From Schistosoma mansoni (Eukaryota > Platyhelminthes > Trematoda > Strigeidida > Schistosomatidae), in the NCBI RefSeq assembly GCF_000237925.1, contig NC_031498.1:4014229-4078228 (forward strand): 64,000 nucleotides of DNA, written 5' to 3'. Below are positions 24,271 to 33,604 of this stretch, piece after piece. Position 1 is the stretch's first letter, and every line of letters begins with the position of its first letter. The position numbers and the translations under genes are program-made. The notes beneath the pieces are model-generated. The model saw nothing but the letters and a program-made list of their open reading frames with translations. It did not search any database and had not been told where the DNA came from.

Positions 24271-24879
24271 ATCAAAATAATTAAATTGCTGTGAATATAA
24301 TTGTACAACTGAATTAATTGAAATAGTAGAAAAGAAACTTTTCTCCACTGAATTCTTTCTATTCTTTCTCAATGATTAAATGAGTTGCTTTCGCTATACA
24401 AAATAATTTATCCTTCCTACTGTTAAAGAAAGCAAAAACAAAGATTGTTGCAGAACAATATGAATTTATTTGATTCAGTTCGATTCTCATCAGTTAATTA
24501 CAACCTATAATATTTTTAAATCTAAGTTATTACAGATATTGACGTACTTATGCATATGAGGGTGATTAAAGATGAATATATGTATCATAATGTAGAGTTG
24601 ATAAGGTCATAAATAATTTGTTACAGATAAATAAATAAAATTTGGGAGGGAGAGTTTCAGAACATTGAAATATTGATTAAAACACATAGAGTTACCAAAC
24701 ATCAGATGATTGTATAATAAAATAACTGAAAACAGATTATTGATAATAAATAAAGATATAAGTTGAAATCACTCAGTTAAGTGTTAACGAAAAATGATAA
24801 TAATTTGATCAAAACTTCTGAAAGAACTGAAATGATGAATGATGCAATAAAAGGAGTGTAATATTACCAGGATAAAGAA

Positions 24880-25540
24880 AGATTTATTACTGCTTCTTTT
24901 TGGACATATAGATCTGGTTTTAGACATTTGATCGTCATCGCTGTGGTAAATTTTAGAAGATTTGAGTTTGATTGTTTATTAATCACCTTGAAAGACTTCA
25001 GTGTATCGACTTGATGTCTTGTATCAAGGAGATGTGTTGAGATGGCACTGCTGGATGGTTTTAACCGACTTGACCTTAGACGTTTTGGAATATGTTCTTT
25101 GAGTCGGACGTAGGCTTTCCTTTTTATTCTACCAGTGTAACTGCTTTAGCAGATACATGTGAATTTGTGTACACAGTTGGTGGTAACATGAATGGGATAC
25201 CCATCGGTGTTTGATTGTGTTAAAGAACATGTTATTTCGGACAAGACAATCAGTTTGACTGGAGGATAAGTTCTTGTCAATGCTGTTTTTAGTCTAATAT
25301 TGATTGACCTAGTGACATCATCACCTTTGAATTTAAGCTGAATAAAAATAGGTTTTTGTTTTCCGTAGTTTCTTTGAGTATTTTGTCTTCACATTTTGCA
25401 TATTTCTCAACAGATTTCAGTGGGTATCCGTTGTTCTTCAAACACCTTTTGACATTCGTTATTTCCCCTTCGAGTATATCAACAGCACATATTCTTTCTG
25501 TTAAAATTTAGAATAAATAAAGACCATTCAGAGAAGAAAA
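24880..25540 (-). mobile_element. Penelope-like element, 3' part with GIY-YIG endonuclease
   Basis: The minus strand translates into the C-terminal part of a Penelope-like element: RICAVDILEGEITNVKR, then KNNGYPLKSVEKYAK, then KTALTRTYPPVKLIVLSE, then TGRIKRKAYVRLKEHIPKRL followed by AISTHLLDTRH. The last part matches the GIY-YIG endonuclease pattern of these elements (YIGRT-x-R ... R-x-x-EHIP ... H-x-x-x-T-x-H). The coding frame is interrupted, so this is a dead remnant. It lies in intron 2 of C1GALT1, antisense to the gene. Confidence 0.75.
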
Positions 25541-25839
25541 TTTCCCCTTCGACTTTGTCATTTATAAAAGCCATACGAGCGTACTAATAGTTAGTGAGAA
25601 TACATAAGTCTTGAATAAAATTTAAAAAATATTGCATCATATAAAAAGTGGTCGAATTTCACCAAGTATACGAAGAAACTATGTGGTAGGTAACAAGTTC
25701 ACAGATAAAAGATTTTTGTCAACTTGAATAACATGGGGAAACTGTCAATAAATTATTTGTATCAAACAGAGAAAGGAAGTTATGTAATGATGTAATGGCG
25801 AATAAAAGTTTGCTAAGATATTTTGTAAAGGAGAAAATT

Positions 25840-26260
25840 ATTCATTTGGTGAATATGATGAACAAAATAATAAAATAATGTAATAATAACTAACTAACAA
25901 TGTTATATATAGAGCTTTAATTCTTGCTATACCACGTACTACTAGACTACTGGAACGATCGGACCCGTAACGTCGCAAGAGAGAAGACAGAAGACTAGTA
26001 AGTAGGAATGTTATTGCCAACACAGTGTCAAATATAGTACAAAAATCTCATGTATTTATAGGTTTTGGCTGAAAGTAAATCATCGTTTTTGACAGCCAAT
26101 AGGCACATAGGGGGTCCTTCTGATTCATCCAATGGGGAAGCTACACGTCGACATTCTAGAATGTTCCTCTAGCGGTGATTGGATGGAATGTCTTCGGCTC
26201 TTTGCGGGTTTCTTGAGGCTTCCTTGAGTTTGCCAACGAGTCATGCTTACAAACAATTAT
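25840..26260 (-). mobile_element. LTR-like promoter region, solo
   Basis: Read on the minus strand, this block has a CAAT-like segment, a TATA-like CCTATAAATA near 26050, then TGTTGGCAATAACATTCC and an AT-rich end. It resembles a solitary LTR of a schistosome gypsy-like retrotransposon. No coding part is attached. Fossil; the family is uncertain. Confidence 0.35.
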
Positions 26261-26299
26261 AAAGAACTAACGGAAGTTAAAACGATAATGCGATGAAAG

Positions 26300-27650
26300 A
26301 GTGAACATATATCTTTTGTGTACATAGATTAGAATGGAATCGGTCAATTGCTGAGGCCTCCGGTGTATATAAATTCCTGATTTGTATTCGTTTGTAAACC
26401 GTTTCACTTAATTTTATGGAAAACTTTTAAGAAGGATTCAGATTGCCTGACGTTGCCAATGTGTACAGTGTTCAAAAATCATAATCCTTTCGATAACCAA
26501 TAAGATTTATATATTTTACATGGTGCTGGTACAATATACTCTGAAAGATGGTTCATGTGTGAACTTTACTGAATATTGCTGTTTTTCTAAAAAAACTTGA
26601 GATTATATTTATGCGTTTTTATTTTCCTTGATTTTTGACAATACTTCTCAATTTACCTAGTACCATCTAACTGTCGAAAATACTTCACTTTCATGAAAAT
26701 CATCTATAATTAACACATGCTAGGTTATCATTAAACTAAGAGGATTGTTTGTTCCTATAATTTTGTAAGAAATAACAACTTAATAAAATACAATTAACGC
26801 TCTCTTGTTTGTAAAAGAAATTTATTATGTATATGTACCTATAATTATTATATTTATATGTCGGTAATATACATGTTTTGTTCAAAGTGTTTCATATATT
26901 GTGGGCCATTACTGAAGGATCCTGTTCGACAGTTGACTGACTTTAAGTCATTTTACAACGAAAACGTATCACCAAGATGTAATTGTGGGGGTTGTTTAAT
27001 TTCAGTGAAATCACTAACTGACCTAAGTTAAACAGTCAGTGAATATATATAAGCACCAGAAAGCCATTTCGTTTTGTTACGGCCCCCTAGGAGTGCTCAT
27101 CAGTGACCCTGCTGTCGGCAATTAAACCCAGGATCATCGAGCTCACGTTCGAACCCTTAACTTTTAGATCATTGAGCTGGAATCCAATGGAGTACAGGTC
27201 TAACTTCCATCAATCCATGATGCCGCGTAACCATCGTTTACCACGTATATTATATAGACATTTTATACGAGATTGGTCACTATTCGAATAGAACAGCGCT
27301 TGCTGATTATGCACTAATTTATGGCAGTGTGAGTCAACCGAAAATGTTTACGTTTTCTCTTTTACCTCTCTCTGTTTAAAACATAGTTTAATTCTTTGGG
27401 ATATAGCAGTGATGATTTTCACTTTTAGCCGGTTGTCTAGGGTGAAATGGTCTAATTAATGAAATACTCTAAATTTCGTCTTGGATAAATCGAACTAACA
27501 ATAGAAACCATGTAATGATGTAATGTTTATGTACATTGATGATGAACCACTGAACTATTTCAGTTTTTACTGTCGAAATCCATAAAATCGTAGATGCGCA
27601 TAGAAAAAGTTGATTGTGATAAAATTTCACATCATTTTGGGGATAGTTTT
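26300..27650. other. Intron 2 sequence, nothing recognised
   Basis: AT-rich intronic DNA. A segment at about 27060-27290 is GC-richer, with a 62-codon open frame, and may be an unidentified old repeat. Confidence 0.4.
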
Positions 27651-27669
27651 TTTGTTTTAGCAAAACTTA

Positions 27670-27840
27670 GAATCATTATAAGCAAAAATGGATAGTGGCT
27701 AGCAGTGGAACCCACGATGCCTATTTTATTCCGTTTAAGAATTACCAGCTGAAGATATTTGGACCTCACTTCTAATGTTCACATCGGAACTCGGATCCTG
27801 TATCTTTAACATCCAACGTCAGCGTGCTTTTCAATTAGGT
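27670..27840 (-). repeat. Decayed Sm-alpha-type SINE
   Basis: The minus strand contains GGTTCCACTGCTAGCC ACTATCCAT, the 3' end of Sm-alpha, preceded by a badly damaged ribozyme region and remnants of the tRNA-like head (GAGTTCCGATGTGAACAT). Confidence 0.6.
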
Positions 27841-27889
27841 TCTGAATTGAGATAGCCACTGACTTTGTAGTGTCGGTTGTTATTTCAAA

Positions 27890-28259
27890 CCCACATGGTT
27901 TATTCTAGCTTCCGGACAGGCCAATTTATTCATTCTTCTTGAGTAACATTTTGACCTTGTTAATTATTCGCTTATCAAACCTGACTGTTTTTATATGACG
28001 TATGTGTATGCACCTATTATCCTATTCATCACATGTCTGCAACTTATCTTTGTTTGACTACAAATATTGATTAACGCTTGATTAAATGAAGTTGTCTCAC
28101 TTGTATTCTCCACCACGCGTCATTTCGTTTTGCTTCGCTTTCCGATCAACGATTGCACGAAATATACGTATTTAAAAATCTATTCCCGTATTTGACTTCT
28201 TTAATTCCGTTATTCACTAACTCGATTTCAGTCGATGATAAAATACGAGAGTAGACGGG
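27890..28259 (+). repeat. Penelope-associated terminal repeat, copy ending at the gap
   Basis: Same block order as 51.6-52.0 kb and, inverted, 3.8-4.2 kb. Bases 28020-28259 are identical to 29745-29984 across all 240 positions compared, and the identity stops exactly where the 200-N gap starts. Confidence 0.75.
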
Positions 28260-28459
28260 NNNNNNNNNNNNNNNNNNNNNNNNNNNNNNNNNNNNNNNNN
28301 NNNNNNNNNNNNNNNNNNNNNNNNNNNNNNNNNNNNNNNNNNNNNNNNNNNNNNNNNNNNNNNNNNNNNNNNNNNNNNNNNNNNNNNNNNNNNNNNNNNN
28401 NNNNNNNNNNNNNNNNNNNNNNNNNNNNNNNNNNNNNNNNNNNNNNNNNNNNNNNNNNN
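28260..28459. other. 200-N assembly gap
   Basis: Run of 200 Ns within C1GALT1 intron 2, of arbitrary length. Similar gaps are at 14830-15029 and 42064-42263. Confidence 0.99.
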
Positions 28460-28469
28460 GCTTGTGCAA

Positions 28470-28655
28470 TGGGGTGAAGTTAGAATCCACTAAGTATTGT
28501 TTGTCAGAATCTTCCCATTGATAGTTAGGACTGCAACTGGTCAATCTCTTATAAACCATATATGCATACTGTGCGTATTGCCTCAATATTGCAAAGATGG
28601 ATAGTGGCTAGCAGATTCAGGTACATCCAGCTGACGAATCCCAAATAGGATGATA
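28470..28655. repeat. Sm-alpha-type SINE pieces in both orientations
   Basis: Sm-alpha 3' sequence reads on the minus strand at 28480-28610 (ATCTTTGCAATATTGAGGCAA and similar). It is followed at 28617-28653 by a plus-strand ribozyme start: GGTACATCCAG, CTGACGA, ATCCCAAATAGGAT, then loss of homology before GAAA. No complete hammerhead remains. Confidence 0.65.
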
Positions 28656-29220
28656 TTAATGTCACCGAAATGATCGACCAATTGAAAAGAATCCTTTACA
28701 GAATACTTACATAAACGTCTTCGAATAGGATGGAATAATTTTGTTAGCCATTTGGCTAGGTTATGTGTGGGTGATCGGCACATTGATAAAATTGGATGTA
28801 AAGGAGTATTTAATTGATCAATTTTGGATAGTTCAGATATAAATGAGGATACTCAGAACCCATAGGTTTTAACAAATTAAATTCCTCTTTATCAATAATA
28901 TTCATGTGTAACCATTTTTCCAGGTTTGAATTTACTCTTCCCTATGAGTTTGTTAATACCTCCCAATTGAACATCAAGCATGAATTTACTTTCATCACTG
29001 AGGATGGATAACATTATATTATAACATTATATTCACATTTGTTCATGATAACCACGCCTGATCCTTTATCAGGCTTCAACAAGACAATATCAGTGTTTGT
29101 TCGTAGTTCTTTTAGTGATTTAAAATGTTGAGAAGTTAACATGCTTCTCTGCTTTGGTCCAACATTATGAAATTGGTGTGCTATATCCACCAGTTTAGCT
29201 TTACACCAAGACATTAATCG
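28640..29220 (-). mobile_element. Penelope-like element, N-terminal RT part
   Basis: The minus strand encodes TDIVLLKPDKGSGVVIMNK, the block preceding the RT in Penelope-like elements (often KPDKGNGVVI). Further on come SPTHNLAKWLTKLFHPIRR and CKYSVKDSFQLVDHFGDIN, matching the 'SPTYxLARWLA ... SVKDSFEFID' segment. The parts between are incomplete. Broken remnant in intron 2 of C1GALT1. Confidence 0.75.
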
Positions 29221-29239
29221 GGAATGGTTGTCCTCGTAA

Positions 29240-29410
29240 ATTTATTAATAGATGGAAATTTCAGGACACAGTGTGACCTACTGTAGCCTTGGTAGAGAAA
29301 AAGCCTGTCTACATCACCTTACCATTTAGAGGTGATTCAAATAGTCTTTCATTGAAACAAAGGCTTAATTCTGTCTTTCATCAACAAAACGTATTGTTCA
29401 GTGAAGGTCA
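29240..29410 (+). mobile_element. Penelope-like element, pre-endonuclease segment, plus strand
   Basis: The plus strand reads EKKPVYITLPFRGDSN then SLSLKQRLNSVF, matching the segment between RT and GIY-YIG in Penelope-like elements (VYI-x-LPF-x-GD). It abuts the oppositely oriented fragment at 28640-29220, so two different copies meet here. Confidence 0.65.
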
Positions 29411-29744
29411 TAATCAAAGAAAGAACGAGCTCCATGCTTCATTCAAAACCTAGACGACATGAAAACGATTGTGTCACATCCCACTGCATTTACCAGTTTG
29501 TTCTCTCCTTAAACCTATCCTGGTAATATATGCTTATTATCCAGAGTGACTAGGTGTCAAATTGTTTTCACATTATTTTTATCATTACTATCCTTGTCTA
29601 CTTTTACACCCACCACCACCACCACTTATTTCCAGTCTAGTTGACCTTCTACTTTTTATATATATAAATGTTCTTAACAAGTATATTATGTGTGATCAGA
29701 TTGTTCGAAATGTATTGCACTAATATTGCACTATCACATAGTTC

Positions 29745-29984
29745 TCCTATTCATCACATGTCTGCAACTTATCTTTGTTTGACTACAAATATTGATTAAC
29801 GCTTGATTAAATGAAGTTGTCTCACTTGTATTCTCCACCACGCGTCATTTCGTTTTGCTTCGCTTTCCGATCAACGATTGCACGAAATATACGTATTTAA
29901 AAATCTATTCCCGTATTTGACTTCTTTAATTCCGTTATTCACTAACTCGATTTCAGTCGATGATAAAATACGAGAGTAGACGGG
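29745..29984 (+). repeat. Penelope-associated terminal repeat, second identical copy
   Basis: 240 bases identical to 28020-28259. It lies downstream of the plus-strand Penelope-like coding piece, as expected for a terminal repeat of that element. Confidence 0.8.
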
Positions 29985-30460
29985 ATGTGTATCGCGATAA
30001 CTCGATAACAATCAGAAACGATCAAACTGGAGTCAGATACCAGACCACTAAAACTTATGTAAAAACCTTTAGAAATGACTTTATCACTTTGATTCATTAC
30101 GTGAGATAAAGACCATCTTTAGTGATCTGTTTTCAGTCGACCTCATCTTTGATAAAATGATTCACTAGATAAAGTTATTTAAATGAAGTCAACTGTCTAT
30201 ACACGACTAAAAAGGAACTGGTAGACAATTAATAACCAGACTATGACGAAAGGAATTGTCATTAAATAGTTTCAGTCTTAAATATGGAAATCCTTTTCAA
30301 ACAAATGAAATCTTTGGAAAAACTAACCTTAATTACGTTGGAAATTATTTTGATCCATTTTATGTCGGCGAAGGTAAATCAATAAATTTATTATTTTTCA
30401 TCTGTGTTAATTTCCAGAAAAGAATTATAACTGAATTTTCTTTTTTTATTAAATTTATAG

Positions 30461-30663
30461 TTTTAAAATTACCGTATCCAGAAGTGAGAATGCATTTATG
30501 GAGTAAATTTCGCATCATACTACGTTACATTTATCAATTTCGTAATGATTATGATTATTTTTTAAAAACCGATGATGATACCTATATAATTATGGAAAAT
30601 TTATTGAATGTTTTACAGAATTATTCACCAGATATGCCTTTTATGCTTGGGCATAGATTTATG
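30461..30663 (+). CDS. C1GALT1: C1GALT1 exon 3: catalytic DDD motif
   Basis: Acceptor AAATTTATAG ends at 30460 and donor GTAAAT starts at 30664. It enters in phase 1 (G + TT gives Val) and leaves in phase 0. It encodes VLKLPYPEVRMHLWSKF, then RNDYDYFLKTDDDTYIIMEN, then DMPFMLGHRFM. The DDD (about residues 243-245) is the metal- and UDP-galactose-binding DxD motif of GT31 enzymes; human C1GALT1 reads FLKADDDTYVI. The phase match with exon 2 reproduces the human order with no missing residues. The open frame continues past the donor, but the conserved continuation (NGYFSGGAG) is in exon 4. The intron before it is 6.6 kb. Confidence 0.93.
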
Positions 30664-31220
30664 GTAAATAACATGTATCTACAATTATTACTTATTGTTT
30701 CTTGTGGTATTATAGTTGAATGCAAGTTTTTGCAAAAAAACCTAGGTGGTTGGTCAATAAGCTACAGTCAATATAGGCCCGAGAACACATGTTTCGATAC
30801 ATATAGCCATATCACGTCAGCACGGCAAGATGAAATAATGAGATGAATCCGTAGAAAGTTTGGGTAACGGTTGAATCAATTATAATAAAGATAACTAAAT
30901 ATAGAGTAAAACTTAAACTTCGAATCAATTAGATAACAAAAAGAATCAACGTATCTGTTATTGCAACTAGTTTTGAACCATGTTACCTAAGATCTCCAAC
31001 CACTGATCTTGAGTATTGTACTGTTCACAACCATATAGTCTTCACCTACCAACACAAATCAAATCAAGAGCTGGTGACTTTATGGACTGCAGTTATAGAT
31101 TGGTTTGACTGCCCAAACTTTCTATAACCTCGTTCTAAACCACTTAATAAAGATAATTGGATTTAAAGGTAGTTGAGCGCACATAACACATGTATCAACA
31201 ATAATGTTAATTTGCTTATT

Positions 31221-31267
31221 TATTCTCTGAAGAAGTGGCTTACACTGAGTCACGAAACGTCAGAATG
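31221..31267 (+). ncRNA. Hammerhead-like motif, Penelope type
   Basis: Stem I 5' ATTCT, core CTGAAGA (31227-31233), one extra A, stem II GTGGC (31235-31239) pairing with GTCAC (31249-31253), GAAA, CGTC, then stem I 3' AGAAT. Stems I and II pair fully (5 bp each, one G-T). Helix III would be the self-complementary ACGT, the minimal dimer form reported for hammerheads of Penelope-like elements. The extra A between the core and stem II departs from the canonical core, so activity is uncertain. Predicted cleavage is after 31261. A decayed copy lies at 42368-42410. Confidence 0.6.
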
Positions 31268-31780
31268 CGTTAGGTTTCTCTTTTGATTCAGTCGGACCCA
31301 AATTTGAAAATTCGTATACTGACTAGTCCATATTGGCTTCCTGTAGATCGATGTTAGTAGGGAACCGTCAGGTCTCTTTTTTATTTGAACATCTAAGATG
31401 TGGAATTCGGAATCCGACTGGATTCTACTGTGAACTTGATTGATTGATAACAGTTGTTGAACGCGTCCAGGATGTCGTTGACATTGATATTCTCGTCACA
31501 AATTGTAAATGTGTCGTCACAGTGTCTTGTATATACAAAAGCTGTCAATTATTGGTCCAAGTATAGTGTTTTTGAGACTAGCGATAAGAGTCACTTAAAA
31601 GTGGTCCGAGTATCGACTTCATCGCTACGTCATCATTCTATCTATAGACTTACTTACTTACACCGTTTACCCTTCGTGAGTGAGCATAGGCTTCTTAGTT
31701 TGTCTCGAATAATGGTATTAGACGATTCGATCCAAGAACTGAGATTTTCAAGATAGAAAATAAAACCTTCAAATAATGTG

Positions 31781-32440
31781 TTAGAACACCGACATCGAGT
31801 TCGCTACTTTAATATATAACCACAGTAGGCAGATTGTTTCCGTTAAAGGTACATTTGTAAAAAGAGAGGAGACATCTAGTGAGGTCATTTTCTTTCCGGT
31901 TACGTTGACACAATATTGTATAAACAAAATCAAACGAGTCAACAGTGGTGTATCTATTGAGTTGATTTCTGACTGATCTTGTAATTTCAGATAGCCATTT
32001 GGCGATGGCATGATATTGAGAGTTATTCTTGTCTAGTATAGGAAGTAGAGGGATATCATTCTTGTGTACTTTAGGTAGGCCATATAATCATGGAATAATA
32101 ATTTGATAAATTTATCAAATTACAGACAAAAATCAAATCATTAAATGGGTTCATGTTAATCTGCTCAAATATCCGCTCTTTGCTCTATTCAGTATGATTG
32201 AGTGATCTGATATTTCAATGATCAAAACACGACTGCATATTTGTGTAGAAGTTAATAAAGAATAGGGAGACAAAAAAGACTTATGGATCAGAAACAGAAG
32301 AGAAATTGCATAGTTGACAGATATGAAGAAGAAATGCAAAACATCAAGGTTATAATAATAAATGAACAATTTGTATGAACCTTCGTCTAAATACGAACTT
32401 ATAGTTTCACAGAAGTATGTTATTTTAATGTCAGACATAA
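31781..32440 (-). mobile_element. Penelope-like element, RT fragment
   Basis: The minus strand shows YGLPKVHKNDIPLLPIL (about 32080-32030), then AIAKWLSEI, then KKMTSLDVSSLFTNVPLTET (about 31905-31845). The last is the first catalytic RT block of Penelope-like elements (usually SFDVxSLFTNVPL). The preceding 32098-32332 segment is the inverted partner of 24046-24270. Truncated remnant in intron 3 of C1GALT1, antisense to the gene. Confidence 0.75.
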
Positions 32441-32449
32441 AGGAGGATA

Positions 32450-33462
32450 TTCTACCTTTAAAAATCTCACTTTAAAATAAACCAAACGTTTCAATCGTTA
32501 GTTTGTACTTTTGTGCTGAATTACATTGATATGTTTATTTATCATCATCTTATGCATGCTGTAACTTGCTTGGTTAGCATCCATCACATAACCCAACATC
32601 ATCAACCTTAACCATCCAGAGGTGATGGGATTTTTTTCTCACACCATATCTACATACACACATATATACCTATTATCTAACTACATTTTCCCACTTTTTC
32701 ACTCGAAATGACTAAACTCACCACAACAAATCCCAAACTCATCGTTTTTAACATGATTGAATGACTTGTTTGGTACATGTGAAACATCTATTTATATTTA
32801 AGAATTTTGATGTTTGAAAAGGCTTGAACCAGACTGCCGAGTAAAAAGTTGGATATATTTTGAGTTTAATAGCTAAGATTTTGACACATAATTTCCTTTT
32901 CAATGACAATTGAATTCTAATTATAAAAAATTCCAAGACGGTAATAATAACTGATTACTGATTCAAGTAGTAAACTATAATAATCAGAAAATAAAAACGA
33001 AACATAATGAAATTGTTGTTAGAGTCAATGTAGAATGATAAAATGGACATGTTACTTTTGTACTCAGAGTTCAGGTCAGGGTGGTTTGACTGCGAACGCC
33101 TTAGCAGTGCACAACTTTTGATACAATCACCATTTAATCCCACTCTTTTGACTGTTTAAATTATTTTGATGGACGATTCCCATGAGACTACATTCTGAAT
33201 CAGCTGAATTTTATTAATTCTTTATTATTGAGACAGTGGGTTAATTTACTTCACCAACCATCAGTTTTAACATAGGTTTTCGAATGAATCGATAGACTGT
33301 TCCGGTTCATCTCCATGTTAATCCCAATAATGGTCTAGAATCTAGGGAATTTATGCTTTTGGTTGATAACTTACATAAAATGCCCCTATAAGCTGACATT
33401 CAGATAAAGTTAATAAATACAATTTTGTTACTCAACATATGTATCACCTCTTTGTCTTTTAG
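32450..33462. other. Rest of C1GALT1 intron 3
   Basis: No gene or named repeat recognised. The intron ends in the acceptor TTTGTCTTTTAG. Confidence 0.5.
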
Positions 33463-33604
33463 AACATTGCGCGAAATGGTTATTTTTCTGGTGGTGCAGG
33501 CTATGTTCTATCTAGAGAAGCATTAAAGCGTATAGTTGAACAGTCAATTGATAAACATCATAATTGTCCAGTTTATGATGAAGATATGGAAGATGTAAAA
33601 ATGA
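33463..33604 (+). CDS. C1GALT1: C1GALT1 exon 4: GGAGYV and ED motifs
   Basis: Acceptor at 33462, donor GTAAGT at 33605; enters phase 0, leaves phase 1. It encodes NGYFSGGAGYVLSREALKR (residues about 278-296), then HHNCPVYDEDMEDVKM. Human C1GALT1 has GYMSGGAGYVLSKEALKRF and an ED motif in the same places. The GGAGY loop and acidic ED pair are part of the GT31 active site, and the Cys before the ED motif is kept. Confidence 0.93.

Noticed and set aside
30256-30400. Open frame with SLKYGNPFQTNEIFGKTNLN-like sequence just upstream of C1GALT1 exon 3, with an acceptor-like TTTCAG and a donor-like GTAAAT
   Set aside because: Its phases do not fit between exon 2 (phase 1 end) and exon 3. Joining exon 2 directly to exon 3 reproduces the conserved protein with nothing missing.
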